From Pseudomonas yangonensis (GTDB lineage: Bacteria; Pseudomonadota; Gammaproteobacteria; Pseudomonadales; Pseudomonadaceae), in NCBI RefSeq assembly GCF_009932725.1, contig NZ_BLJU01000021.1:62001-126000 (forward strand): 64,000 bases of DNA. The letters run 5' to 3'. This document shows positions 1 through 10,252 of this stretch, piece after piece. The position numbers and the translations under genes are program-made. Each line of letters starts with the position of its first letter. The stretch's first letter is position 1. The notes beneath the pieces were generated by a model, which saw only the letters and a list, made by a program, of their open reading frames with translations, did not search any database and had not been told where the DNA came from.

Positions 1-238
1 CGCCCAGAGCCAACGCAGTGCGCAGTTGCTCCTGAGCGGTAGCCGGGCCGATGGTGACAACAACGATTTCGCTCGCCACGCCTTTCTCCTTGAGGCGTAC
101 GGCTTCTTCCACGGCGATTTCGCAGAAGGGGTTCATGGACATCTTGACGTTGGCGAGGTCGACGCCGCTGTTGTCCGCTTTGACGCGAACCTTGACGTTG
201 TAGTCGACCACTCGTTTGACAGCTACAAGAACCTTCAT
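1..238 (-). CDS. etfB: Electron transfer flavoprotein beta subunit, 5' part
   Basis: The first 79 codons of EtfB, cut by the left window edge. The protein begins MKVLVAVKRVVDYNVKV, which is the typical EtfB N-terminus (alpha/beta hydrolase-like ETF fold). EtfB pairs with EtfA to carry electrons from acyl-CoA dehydrogenases to ETF-ubiquinone oxidoreductase, whose gene lies divergently next door. The ATG at 238-236 is preceded by a GAGG at a good distance. EtfA is expected just beyond the window (inference). The shared spacer holds a PsrA-like palindrome. Confidence 0.93.
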   Translation of the reverse strand, partial: MKVLVAVKRVVDYNVKVRVKADNSGVDLANVKMSMNPFCEIAVEEAVRLKEKGVASEIVVVTIGPATAQEQLRTALALG

Positions 239-442
239 GGATTCCTCGTTACTCTCCGGTGAATAAGAATGTCGCCCAGGCGAGCCTGGCCAGTGATGCA
301 AAATCGGCCGCAACCAACCTTTCAGCTCAGACGGCGAGCGCAAAACCGCCCGTATCTTGACCCCGCGGCCTGGCTCGGTCAATACAGCGAACTGGCCGGT
401 CATCCGCGATGTAGTACGATTCTAACAGGCCTACAGAAAATT

Positions 443-457
443 CAAACAAACGTTTGT
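443..457. promoter_or_regulatory. Candidate PsrA operator between etfB and ETF-QO
   Basis: The sequence CAAAC-AAAC-GTTTG (443-456) fits the published PsrA consensus G/C-AAAC-N2-4-GTTTG/C. Inside it, ACAAACGTTTGT (446-457) is a perfect 12-bp palindrome. It lies in the 324-bp spacer between the divergent etfB and ETF-QO genes. PsrA is a fatty-acid-responsive TetR-family repressor of Pseudomonas, and I recall etf genes being reported among its targets in P. aeruginosa. The rest of the spacer (239-562) shows no gene. Confidence 0.6.
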
Positions 458-562
458 ATTGGCCCGTCGAGAGGGTGTAGATATAATGCCCACGCCGTGC
501 TTAGGGAGCGAGCCGCGCCCTCCCCTATAAAACATCGAAGAGCCTTGAGTAGGAGATAGCCT

Positions 563-2227
<1,665 letters not shown>

Positions 2228-2241
2228 TTCGCGCCGATATG

Positions 2242-2267
2242 AAAAAGGCTCCCTCGGGAGCCTTTTT
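2242..2267 (+). terminator. Rho-independent terminator after ETF-QO
   Basis: A perfect hairpin AAAAAGGCTCCC / GGGAGCCTTTTT with a two-base loop sits 15 bp after the stop codon. The A-run before and T-run after the stem would let it act in both directions, but the gene on the other side (2358-3134) is separated from it by a REP pair. Confidence 0.9.
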
Positions 2268-2283
2268 CGTTTCTGTCGAATCC

Positions 2284-2351
2284 GTGGGAGCGAGCTGTGC
2301 TCGCGAAGCTTCTAAAACCACCACGTTTCGCGAGCAGAGCTCGCTCCTACA
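2284..2351. repeat. REP pair (REPIN), GTGGGAGCGAGCT type
   Basis: Two inverted copies of a 24-26 bp palindromic unit occur at 2284-2307 and 2326-2351, separated by about 18 bp. Each unit is itself a stem (GCGAGC / GCTCGC). A third, single copy of the same unit is at 57046-57070. This is typical of Pseudomonas REP doublets in spacers between convergent genes. Confidence 0.8.
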
Positions 2352-2357
2352 GGGTGT

Positions 2358-3134
2358 TCAGTCTTCGTAAACCATTTTGCGGCTCATGCCGCCGTCGATG
2401 ACGAACTCCTGGCCGGTGACGAAGCCGGCCGCATCGGACAGCAGCCAGGCGACTTGAGCCGCCACATCCTCCACCGTGCCGACACGGCCGACCGGATGCT
2501 GCGCATGATCGAACACCGATAGCGGTTCCAGACGCTGCTGCACAGGATCGCGGGCGTCGATCCAGCCGGGGCTGACGCAGTTAACGCGCACCTCCGGCCC
2601 GAGACTGACCGCCAGCGCATGAGTGAGCGCAACCAGTCCGCCCTTGCTCGCCGCATAAGCCTCGCAATTGGCCTCGGACTGACTGGCGCGCGTCGAGGCG
2701 ATATTGACGATGGCGCCACGATGCCCGCGCAAATAAGGCGCACAGTGCTTGGCCAGCAGCATGGCGCCGGTCAGATTGACCGCCAGCAGGCGATTCCAGC
2801 GCCTGAGATCGAGTGACTCCAACGGCGGCGTGTGCGGGTCGGCGATGGCCGCGTTGCACACCAGCGCGTCGAGACGACCGAACTGACCAAGAATCTCGGC
2901 AACGCCGACACTGACCTGATCTTCCTTCGCCACATCCATGGCCACGAACCAGGCATTGTCACCCAGCGCACGCGCCACTTTCGAACCCCGCTCACGGTCG
3001 ATATCGGCCAGCACCACCTGCCAACCCTCGGTGACCAGCCAGGCGCTGATCCCCAGGCCGATACCGCGCGCGGCACCGGTGACCAGTGCGACACGCCCGT
3101 TGCTGGGCGCGTCGTCGTTACCCCACTCCAGCAT
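2358..3134 (-). CDS. Short-chain dehydrogenase/reductase (classical SDR)
   Basis: This 258-aa NAD(P)-dependent oxidoreductase has a Rossmann motif TGAARGIG at 19-26. The catalytic residues are Ser147, Tyr160 and Lys164 (YAASK). The NNAG motif is present as NAA. The C-terminal VIDGG pattern is also usual for SDRs. Substrate cannot be told from the sequence. Its ATG overlaps the metZ stop codon (TGATG), so it is probably translated with metZ as the last gene of that unit. I recall the same SDR beside metZ in P. aeruginosa, which argues for a conserved but unassigned role. Confidence 0.9.
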   Translation of the reverse strand: MLEWGNDDAPSNGRVALVTGAARGIGLGISAWLVTEGWQVVLADIDRERGSKVARALGDNAWFVAMDVAKEDQVSVGVAEILGQFGRLDALVCNAAIADPHTPPLESLDLRRWNRLLAVNLTGAMLLAKHCAPYLRGHRGAIVNIASTRASQSEANCEAYAASKGGLVALTHALAVSLGPEVRVNCVSPGWIDARDPVQQRLEPLSVFDHAQHPVGRVGTVEDVAAQVAWLLSDAAGFVTGQEFVIDGGMSRKMVYED

Positions 3135-4345
3135 CAGAGCGCGGCCAGGCCGCGTGCCAGGTCTGCCTTCAGGTCCTCCAGCTCTTCCAGCCCCACGGCA
3201 ACGCGGATCAGGCTGTCGCTGATGCCGGCATTGGCGCGTTCCTGCGGCGTCAGGCGACCATGGGACGTGGTGGCCGGGTGGGCGATGGTGGTCTTGGTAT
3301 CGCCCAGGTTGGTGGTGATGGAAATGACGCGCGTGGCATCGATCACCTTCCAGGCCGCGTCACGCCCGCCCTTGACCTCGAAGCTGACCACCGCGCCGAA
3401 GGCGCTCTGCTGCTTTTTCGCCAGGTCATGCTGCGGGTGACTGGGCAGGCCTGCGTAGTAGACACGCTCGACCTGCGGTTGCTGCTCGAGCCACAGCGCC
3501 AGCTGCAGGGCACTCTCGCTCTGCGCGCGCATACGGATGCGCAAGGTTTCCAGGCCCTTGAGGAACATCCAGGCATTGAACGGGCTGAGAGTTGGACCGG
3601 CGGTGCGCAGAAAGCCCACCACCTCCTTCATCTGCTCGCTGCGCCCCGCCACCACACCACCGAGACCGCGACCCTGACCGTCGATGTATTTGGTGGCCGA
3701 ATGCATGACGATATCCGCGCCGAGTTTCAGCGGCTGCTGCAGGGCCGGCGTGCAGAAGCAGTTGTCCACCGCCAGCAACGCGCCATGCGCATGGGCGATC
3801 TCGGCCAGTGCCGCGATATCCACCAGCTCGGCCAGCGGGTTGGACGGCGATTCGACGAACAGCAGCTTGGTATTGGGCTTGAACGCGTTCTGCCAAGCAT
3901 CGAGATCGGCCAGTGGCACGTAATCCACCTCGATGCCGAAGCGCTTGAGGTACTTCTCGAACAGGCTGATGGTGGAGCCGAATACGCTGCGCGACACCAG
4001 CACATGGTCGCCGCCACTGCACAGACTCATGACGATGGCGAGGATGGCCGACATGCCGGAAGCGGTGGCCACTGCCTGCTCCGCGCCTTCCAGCGCGGCG
4101 ATACGCTCCTCGAAGGTGCGCACGGTAGGATTGGTGTAGCGCGAATAGACGTTGCCCGGCACTTCGCCGGCAAAACGTGCAGCCGCATCGGCCGCGGTGC
4201 GAAACACGTAGCTGGAGGTCAGGAACAGCGCCTCACCATGCTCCCCTTCCGGCGAGCGGTGCTGACCGGCGCGCACCGCCAGGGTGTCGAAGCCAACGCC
4301 GTCCAGATCGCTGTCGAGCCGACCCGCTTCCCATTCCAGTGTCAT
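3134..4345 (-). CDS. metZ: O-succinylhomoserine sulfhydrylase
   Basis: This 403-aa enzyme of the Cys/Met-metabolism PLP family makes homocysteine directly from O-succinylhomoserine and sulphide. This is the methionine route used by pseudomonads. The PLP lysine is K219 in HSATKYI, and the substrate and cofactor regions SRYTNPT (68-74) and SPSNP (166-170) are intact. It lies downstream of purF with a REP pair between them and overlaps the following SDR start by one base. Cystathionine gamma-synthase is a close relative, but gene context (metZ-purF, as I recall it in Pseudomonas) and the motif set favour MetZ. Confidence 0.93.
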   Translation of the reverse strand: MTLEWEAGRLDSDLDGVGFDTLAVRAGQHRSPEGEHGEALFLTSSYVFRTAADAAARFAGEVPGNVYSRYTNPTVRTFEERIAALEGAEQAVATASGMSAILAIVMSLCSGGDHVLVSRSVFGSTISLFEKYLKRFGIEVDYVPLADLDAWQNAFKPNTKLLFVESPSNPLAELVDIAALAEIAHAHGALLAVDNCFCTPALQQPLKLGADIVMHSATKYIDGQGRGLGGVVAGRSEQMKEVVGFLRTAGPTLSPFNAWMFLKGLETLRIRMRAQSESALQLALWLEQQPQVERVYYAGLPSHPQHDLAKKQQSAFGAVVSFEVKGGRDAAWKVIDATRVISITTNLGDTKTTIAHPATTSHGRLTPQERANAGISDSLIRVAVGLEELEDLKADLARGLAAL

Positions 4346-4364
4346 CTCTCTACCTCACCAATAA

Positions 4365-4425
4365 GTAGCCCGGAGGCAATCCGGGAACTTCAATGTGACA
4401 TTCCCCCGGATTGCATCCGGGCTAC
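4365..4425. repeat. REP pair, GTAGCCCGGATGCAATCCGGG type
   Basis: Two inverted units occur at 4365-4386 and 4402-4425 in the 112-bp spacer between purF and metZ. Each folds on itself (CCCGGA...TCCGGG). A single copy of the same family is at 56960-56981. It could slow or end purF transcription before metZ (inference). Confidence 0.8.
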
Positions 4426-4457
4426 AGACCAAGGGCAGGCCTCCCCTGCCCCGCGCA

Positions 4458-5966
4458 TCAATTGTTGTGCAGATCGATGATCGCACTGACCGCCTGCGAC
4501 TTCGCCTTGCTGGCGTCGTTGCGCGCCTGCTCGATGCGGTTCAGGTAGGCCTCGTCGACATCGCCAGTCACGTAGTTGCCATCGAAAACCGCACAGTCGA
4601 AGTTGTCGATCTTGATTTTCTTGCTGCCACTGACCGCCTCGATCAGATCCGGCAGGTCCTGGTAGACCAGCCAGTCGGCGCCGATCAGCTCGCACACCTG
4701 CTCGGTGCTGCGGCCATGAGCGATCAGCTCGTGGGCGCTGGGCATGTCGATACCGTAAACGTTCGGGTAGCGCACCGCTGGTGCCGCCGAGCAGAAATAG
4801 ACGTTCTTCGCTCCGGCCTCGCGCGCCATCTGGATGATCTGCTTGCAGGTGGTGCCACGGACAATGGAGTCGTCCACCAGCATCACGTTCTTGCCGCGGA
4901 ACTCCAGTTCGATGGCATTGAGCTTCTGCCGCACGGATTTCTTGCGTGCCGCCTGACCAGGCATGATGAAGGTGCGGCCGATATAGCGGTTCTTGACGAA
5001 GCCTTCGCGGAATTTCACGCCCAGATGATTGGCCAGCTCCAGGGCCGCGGTACGGCTGGTATCTGGGATCGGGATGACCACGTCGATATCGTGATCCGGC
5101 CGCTCGCGAAGAATCTTGTCGGCCAGCTTCTCGCCCATGCGCAGGCGCGCCTTGTAAACCGAGATGCCGTCCATGATCGAATCAGGACGCGCCAGATATA
5201 CGTGCTCGAAAATGCACGGCGCATATTTCGGATTGGCCGCGCACTGGCGGGTGAACAGCTGACCTTCTTCGGTGATGTACACCGCCTCACCCGGCGCCAG
5301 ATCGCGGATCAGGGTAAAGCCGAGCACATCCAGCGACACGCTTTCCGAAGCGATCATGTATTCCACACCTTCGTCGGTATGACGCTGGCCGAAGACGATC
5401 GGGCGGATGCCGTTGGGATCACGGAAGCCGACGATGCCGTAGCCGGTGATCATCGCGACCACGGCGTAGCCGCCCAGGCAGCGCTCGTGCACGTGGGTGA
5501 CCGCAGCGAACACATCTTCTTCGGTGGGCTGCAGCTTGCCGCGCTGGGCCAGTTCGTGGGCAAACACGTTGAGCAGCACTTCCGAGTCGGAATTGGTGTT
5601 CACGTGACGCAGATCGGATTCGTAGATTTCCTTGGCCAACTGCTCGACGTTGGTCAGGTTACCGTTATGCGCCAGAGTGATGCCGTAGGGCGAGTTGACG
5701 TAGAACGGTTGCGCTTCGGCGGAACTGGAGCTGCCAGCCGTCGGGTAGCGCACATGGCCAATGCCCATGTGCCCGACCAGGCGCTGCATGTGGCGCTGCT
5801 GGAAGACATCGCGCACCAGGCCATTGTCCTTGCGCAGGAACAGGCGGCCATCATGGCTGGTGACAATACCGGCAGCATCCTGGCCGCGGTGCTGGAGGAC
5901 GGTCAGCCCGTCATACAGCGCCTGATTGACGTTCGATTTACCGACGATACCGACGATGCCACACAT
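4458..5966 (-). CDS. purF: Amidophosphoribosyltransferase
   Basis: This 502-aa protein catalyses the first committed step of purine synthesis, PRPP plus glutamine to phosphoribosylamine. It starts MCGIVGIVG, so Cys2 becomes the N-terminal nucleophile of the class II glutaminase domain after Met removal. The HRGQDAAGI segment follows. The phosphoribosyltransferase PRPP loop VMLVDDSIVRGTT lies near residue 360. Length is normal. AGGGG lies nine bases before the ATG. It is followed by metZ and preceded by cvpA, whose E. coli counterpart is also next to purF. Confidence 0.97.
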   Translation of the reverse strand: MCGIVGIVGKSNVNQALYDGLTVLQHRGQDAAGIVTSHDGRLFLRKDNGLVRDVFQQRHMQRLVGHMGIGHVRYPTAGSSSSAEAQPFYVNSPYGITLAHNGNLTNVEQLAKEIYESDLRHVNTNSDSEVLLNVFAHELAQRGKLQPTEEDVFAAVTHVHERCLGGYAVVAMITGYGIVGFRDPNGIRPIVFGQRHTDEGVEYMIASESVSLDVLGFTLIRDLAPGEAVYITEEGQLFTRQCAANPKYAPCIFEHVYLARPDSIMDGISVYKARLRMGEKLADKILRERPDHDIDVVIPIPDTSRTAALELANHLGVKFREGFVKNRYIGRTFIMPGQAARKKSVRQKLNAIELEFRGKNVMLVDDSIVRGTTCKQIIQMAREAGAKNVYFCSAAPAVRYPNVYGIDMPSAHELIAHGRSTEQVCELIGADWLVYQDLPDLIEAVSGSKKIKIDNFDCAVFDGNYVTGDVDEAYLNRIEQARNDASKAKSQAVSAIIDLHNN

Positions 5967-6040
5967 GTGCCACGACCCCTGCTAGATAATTCAGGCTAAT
6001 TCAGCGGCCGGCGCAGCGGTTAATCCGCACCGGCCACTCT

Positions 6041-6562
6041 TTAAAGCAGCTCGGCTGGGTTAGCCGAACCACTGGTAAACCACTGATCGGACCACCCCAG
6101 AATGAGGTTCTTCGACCAGTCGGCAACCATCAGAAAATGCGGCACCAGTTGCGACTGTTGCCACCATGTATCCTGCTCCACCGGCGCCAGGCTGATCAGT
6201 CCGACCAGCAGCACCACCAGCAAGCCTCCACGCGCGGCGCCGAATACCATGCCGAGAAATCGGTCGGTGCCGGACAGGCCTGTCACGCGGATCAACTCAC
6301 CGATCAGGAAGTTGACCAGCGCGCCCACCAGCAAGGTGGCGATGAAGAGAATGGCACAGGCAGCGATCACCCGCGCTGAAGGCGTTTCGATGAATTCGAC
6401 GAGATGCTGGGCCAATGCGCCGCCGAACATCCAGGCGACCACACCCGCGATAATCCAGGTCAGCAGCGACAGCGCTTCCTTGACGAAGCCGCGCTTGAGA
6501 CTGATCAGACTAGAAATGGCGATGACGGCGACAATCGCCCAATCGACCCAGGTGAATACCAC
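6041..6562 (-). CDS. cvpA: CvpA family inner-membrane protein
   Basis: This 173-aa protein has four predicted membrane helices. The N-terminal part (FTWVDWAIVAVIAIS) and the GFVKEAL segment after helix 1 match the CvpA family. CvpA is named for its effect on colicin V production and is linked to envelope stress tolerance; its molecular role is not settled. The start is GTG at 6562. The gene lies 74 bp upstream of purF, an order shared with enterobacteria. Confidence 0.9.
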   Translation of the reverse strand: MVFTWVDWAIVAVIAISSLISLKRGFVKEALSLLTWIIAGVVAWMFGGALAQHLVEFIETPSARVIAACAILFIATLLVGALVNFLIGELIRVTGLSGTDRFLGMVFGAARGGLLVVLLVGLISLAPVEQDTWWQQSQLVPHFLMVADWSKNLILGWSDQWFTSGSANPAELL

Positions 6563-6647
6563 GGTGCGGCCTACCAGCGGAAAAGGCGAAGCATTTTAGC
6601 AGAGCCCGGCGAATCGGGTAACCGGGCGTTGCATATCAACGATGGAT

Positions 6648-7265
6648 TCAACCGGCCTCAGGTTGGAAACGCACGACAAAACCGCTGAGTTTGTGCTGAC
6701 GGTTCAGCTGGTCACGCAAGCGCTCGGCTTCGGCGCGCTCGATCAGCGGGCCGACGAACACACGATTCATGCCGTCGAAGGCGCGGATATAGGCGTTGTA
6801 GCCCTGGCTGCGCAGGGTTTTCTGCAGGTTTTCTGCTCCGCTGCGGCTGGACAGACTGGCCAACTGCACCGACCAGCTGATCGGCAGGCTGTTGGCGTCC
6901 AGGCGCCCCTCAGGCTTGGCGGGAGCCGTGGTGGCAACCTGCTCGGTCTTGGTCGGTTCGGGCTTGCTCGGTTGAGCTGCAGGTGGCGGAGCCTGCTTGG
7001 GTTGCTCCGGCACCTCGACTATTTGCGGCTCCACCTCTTCGACCGGCACGGGTTCCTGCGGCAATTGCTCGGGCTCGACGACCTCGGCAGGCTCGACCAC
7101 GATCTCGGCAGCCTCCGGCGCCTGCGGCATCGACGGGGCCTCTACTACCACGCGACGCATCTCGTCTTCACGCGATAGCAGCATCGGCAGGAAAATCACC
7201 GCCAACGCCACCAGCACCAGAGCACCGACCATGCGCTGCTTGAGCCCCTTGTCCAGCATTGCCAT
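6648..7265 (-). CDS. SPOR-domain cell-division/peptidoglycan-binding protein (DedD-like)
   Basis: This 205-aa single-pass membrane protein has a short cytoplasmic N-terminus, one helix near 10-29 (VGALVLVALAVIFLPML), a Pro/Glu/Val-rich periplasmic linker (about 40-120), and a C-terminal SPOR domain from about 128 (SWSVQLASLSSR) to the end. SPOR domains bind denuded septal glycan. Membrane topology and the position between folC and cvpA fit DedD of other gammaproteobacteria. The start may be the ATG at 7265 or the one at 7259; both have G-rich sequence upstream. Confidence 0.88.
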   Translation of the reverse strand: MAMLDKGLKQRMVGALVLVALAVIFLPMLLSREDEMRRVVVEAPSMPQAPEAAEIVVEPAEVVEPEQLPQEPVPVEEVEPQIVEVPEQPKQAPPPAAQPSKPEPTKTEQVATTAPAKPEGRLDANSLPISWSVQLASLSSRSGAENLQKTLRSQGYNAYIRAFDGMNRVFVGPLIERAEAERLRDQLNRQHKLSGFVVRFQPEAG

Positions 7266-7280
7266 CCCCCATTCCCCTTA

Positions 7281-8558
7281 TCAAGCCGGGCGGGCCAGCC
7301 AATCCAGGGCCTCGGCCACGCAGAAAAACGATCCGAACAACAGTATCTCGTCACCCTCAGCCGCTTGTTCGCACTGCGCTTCGAGCGCAGCTCGTACATC
7401 TGGGTACTGCGCCACCGCCACCCCCAGCGCCTGAAGGTGCCCGGCCAGCTCACCGGCAGAACGCGAACGCGGCGTGCCGAGCGGCGCTACGGCCCACCCG
7501 GCAACCAGACTCAGCAGCGGCGAGACCACGCCAGGCAGGTCCTTGTCGGCCAACAGACCGAATACGGCCCAGCGCTTACCGGTCGTAGAGCGACTCTCCA
7601 GGCGCTGCGCCAGGTAGTCGGCAGCATGGGGATTATGCCCAACATCGAGCAACAGCGTGAGTGACTTGCCTCGCCAATCCAGCGCGCGGCGATCCAGCCG
7701 CCCGGTCACCCGAGTGGCCAGTAGCGCCTGAGCGATCTGCTGCTGATCCCAGGGCAGCGGCAGAAGCGCGTAAGCCTGCAATGCCAGCGCAGCGTTTTCC
7801 ATGGGCAAATCGAGAAGTGGCAACTGCTCCAGGTGCAACACCTGACCTTGGGCATCGAGGCCATACCAGGACCATTGCTGCCCCCGAACACTCAGATCGT
7901 AGTCGCGCCCGCGCAGGAAAAACGGTGCGTCCAGCAACGCCACCTGCTCCAGCAACGGCTGTGGCGGATCAAGATCACCACACAGCGCCGGCTTGCCTGC
8001 CCGCATGATTCCGGCCTTTTCGAAGGCGACCGACTCACGGGTGTCACCCAGCCAGTCGGCATGGTCAAGGCCGATGCTGGTGATCAACGCGAGGTCGGCA
8101 TCCACCAGGTTGACCGCATCCAGACGCCCGCCCAGGCCGACTTCGAGCACCACGGCGTCCAGCCCGGCACGCTCGAACAGCCAGAAGGCTGCCAGCGTGC
8201 CCATCTCGAAATAGGTCAGCGATATCTCACCGCGCGCGGATTCCACCGCTGCAAACGCCTGGCACAACGCCTCGTCGCTTGCCTCGCGCCCATCCAGCAC
8301 CACACGCTCGTTGTAACGCAGCAGATGGGGCGAGCTGTAGACACCGACGCGCTGGCCCTGGGCAGCGATCAGGCTGGCAAGAAAGGCGCATGTGGAACCC
8401 TTGCCGTTGGTACCCGTGACGGTGATCACCAGCGGCGCAGGTTTGCCGAGCCCAAGCCTGCGCGCTACCTCGCGCGAACGCTCCAGGCCCATGTCGATGG
8501 CCGAGGGGTGCAGCTGTTCGAGGTAGGCGAGCCACTCGCCCAGGCTACGTTCAGTCAT
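7281..8558 (-). CDS. folC: Bifunctional folylpolyglutamate/dihydrofolate synthase
   Basis: This 425-aa Mur-ligase-type enzyme adds glutamate to dihydropteroate and to folates. The ATP loop VTGTNGKGSTCAF lies near residues 47-59. The GLGGRLDAVN segment (near 140) is characteristic of FolC. Its start codon overlaps the accD stop by four bases (ATGA), so the two are translationally coupled, an arrangement I recall in other pseudomonads. Length is normal. Confidence 0.96.
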   Translation of the reverse strand: MTERSLGEWLAYLEQLHPSAIDMGLERSREVARRLGLGKPAPLVITVTGTNGKGSTCAFLASLIAAQGQRVGVYSSPHLLRYNERVVLDGREASDEALCQAFAAVESARGEISLTYFEMGTLAAFWLFERAGLDAVVLEVGLGGRLDAVNLVDADLALITSIGLDHADWLGDTRESVAFEKAGIMRAGKPALCGDLDPPQPLLEQVALLDAPFFLRGRDYDLSVRGQQWSWYGLDAQGQVLHLEQLPLLDLPMENAALALQAYALLPLPWDQQQIAQALLATRVTGRLDRRALDWRGKSLTLLLDVGHNPHAADYLAQRLESRSTTGKRWAVFGLLADKDLPGVVSPLLSLVAGWAVAPLGTPRSRSAGELAGHLQALGVAVAQYPDVRAALEAQCEQAAEGDEILLFGSFFCVAEALDWLARPA

Positions 8559-9439
8559 GCAGTGGCCGGCAGGGAAACCGGGGAAGGACGATTCATCAGT
8601 TGCGCCAACAGGCGCGCCAGACGCGGACGCAGCTCGTTGCGCGGAATGATCATGTCGATGGCGCCGTGCTCCAGCAGGAACTCGCTGCGCTGGAAGCCTT
8701 CCGGCAGCTTCTCGCGCACGGTCTGCTCGATCACGCGCGGACCGGCGAAGCCGATCAGCGCCTTGGGCTCGGCCACGATCACGTCACCGAGCATGGCCAG
8801 GCTGGCCGATACGCCGCCGTAAACCGGGTCGGTCAGCACGGAAATGAACGGCAGCCCCTCTTCACGCAGACGCGCCAGCGCAGCGGAGGTCTTGGCCATC
8901 TGCATCAGCGAGATCAGCGCCTCCTGCATACGCGCACCACCGGAAGCGGAGAAGCACACCAGCGGGCAGCGCTTTTCCAGCGCGACATTGGCCGCCTGAA
9001 CGAAACGCTCACCGACGATGGCGCCCATGGAGCCGCCCATGAAGGAGAATTCGAATGCGCAAACGGCGATCGGCATGCCTTCGAGGGTGCCGCTCATGGA
9101 GATCAGTGCATCCTTCTCGCCGGTCTGCTTCTGCGCGGCGGCCAGACGATCCTTGTACTTCTTGCTGTCGCGGAATTTCAGGCGATCCACCGGCTCCAGA
9201 TCGGCACCGATCTCCTCGCGACCGTCGGCATCGAGGAAGATGTCGAGACGCGCGCGCGCGCCGATGCGCATGTGGTGGTTGCACTTGGGGCAGACGTCGA
9301 GGGTCTTTTCCAGCTCGGGGCGATAAAGCACGGCATCACAGGACGGACATTTGTGCCACAGGCCCTCGGGCACAGAGCTCTTCTTCACCTCGGAACGCAT
9401 GATCGAGGGAATGAGTTTGTCTACCAACCAGTTGCTCAT
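8555..9439 (-). CDS. accD: Acetyl-CoA carboxylase carboxyltransferase beta subunit
   Basis: This 294-aa subunit works with AccA to transfer the carboxyl group from biotin to acetyl-CoA, the first step of fatty-acid synthesis. The N-terminal zinc ribbon has Cys31, Cys34, Cys50 and Cys53. The crotonase-like core carries the conserved SASGGARMQE segment and a GGVSAS loop. It begins MSNWLVDKL, as is typical of gammaproteobacterial AccD. It sits between trpF (135-bp spacer with nothing notable) and folC (4-bp overlap). Confidence 0.97.
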   Translation of the reverse strand: MSNWLVDKLIPSIMRSEVKKSSVPEGLWHKCPSCDAVLYRPELEKTLDVCPKCNHHMRIGARARLDIFLDADGREEIGADLEPVDRLKFRDSKKYKDRLAAAQKQTGEKDALISMSGTLEGMPIAVCAFEFSFMGGSMGAIVGERFVQAANVALEKRCPLVCFSASGGARMQEALISLMQMAKTSAALARLREEGLPFISVLTDPVYGGVSASLAMLGDVIVAEPKALIGFAGPRVIEQTVREKLPEGFQRSEFLLEHGAIDMIIPRNELRPRLARLLAQLMNRPSPVSLPATA

Positions 9440-9574
9440 GCTGTCATTTCTCCATAACCGTTGGTTCGGATGAGCGCGTCATCGTGAGCGCCCATCTCCA
9501 GCAATTCTTTTCTGCCGCATCGCACCCATCGAAATGGGCCACGGCGGCGTAACAGGCTAATTGACGGCCCTGCC

Positions 9575-10207
9575 TCAATCGCCGTCACATTGCGCATTAC
9601 GCACGGCCTGCACGAACGCACGAATCTTGTCTGCATCCTTTATGCCTTTACTGGCCTCGACCCCGCCACTGACATCGACGGCATAGGGCCGAACCTGGCG
9701 AATGGCGGCAGCGACATTGCTCGCCTCCAGGCCGCCGGCAAGGATGATCGGCTTGGCGACATCCGGCGGCACCAGCGACCAGTCGAAGGCAGCCCCGGTC
9801 CCACCGGGCACGCCTTCGACGAAGGTGTCGAGCAGAATGCCGCGCGCACCAGCATAGAGCGCCATGGTGGCAGCCAGATCCTCGCCTGGGCGTACACGCA
9901 GCGCCTTTATGTAGGGACGACCGTATCCCTCACAATCGACAGGCGATTCATCACCATGAAACTGCAACAGGTCCAGAGGCACTCGCTGCAGTACCGCCTG
10001 CAAGTCGTCACGCGGCATGTTCACGAACAGACCGACGCAGGTCACGAATGGCGGCAAGGCCTGGACGATAGCAGCAGCCTGCTCGACACTCACCGCACGC
10101 GGGCTGTTGGCATAGAACACCAGGCCGATGGCATCCGCTCCAGCCTCTACGGCGGCCAGCGCATCTTGCACTCGGGTAATGCCGCAAATCTTGCTGCGCA
10201 CGTGCAT
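9575..10207 (-). CDS. trpF: Phosphoribosylanthranilate isomerase
   Basis: This 210-aa TIM-barrel enzyme of tryptophan synthesis converts N-(5'-phosphoribosyl)anthranilate to its carboxyphenylamino-deoxyribulose isomer. The KICGIT motif with the catalytic Cys is at the N-terminus, and the catalytic Asp lies in the ILLDTFVEG segment. Phosphate-binding glycine motifs (ILAGGL, VDVSGGVE) are near the C-terminus. I chose the ATG at 10207, which has AAAGG ten bases upstream, over the GTG at 10216, which is too close to that site. It lies between truA and accD, an order common in proteobacteria. Confidence 0.94.
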   Translation of the reverse strand: MHVRSKICGITRVQDALAAVEAGADAIGLVFYANSPRAVSVEQAAAIVQALPPFVTCVGLFVNMPRDDLQAVLQRVPLDLLQFHGDESPVDCEGYGRPYIKALRVRPGEDLAATMALYAGARGILLDTFVEGVPGGTGAAFDWSLVPPDVAKPIILAGGLEASNVAAAIRQVRPYAVDVSGGVEASKGIKDADKIRAFVQAVRNAQCDGD

Positions 10208-10252
10208 TCGCTTCACACCTTTCTCTGTCGAACGCCCGATGGTAACAAAGGC

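Noticed and set aside
3086..4480. 464-codon frame antisense to metZ
   Set aside because: Opposes metZ, whose motifs and length are complete; low-complexity His/Arg/Gln-rich translation typical of shadows.
4395..5999. 534-codon frame antisense to purF
   Set aside because: Opposes purF over its full length; no motif.
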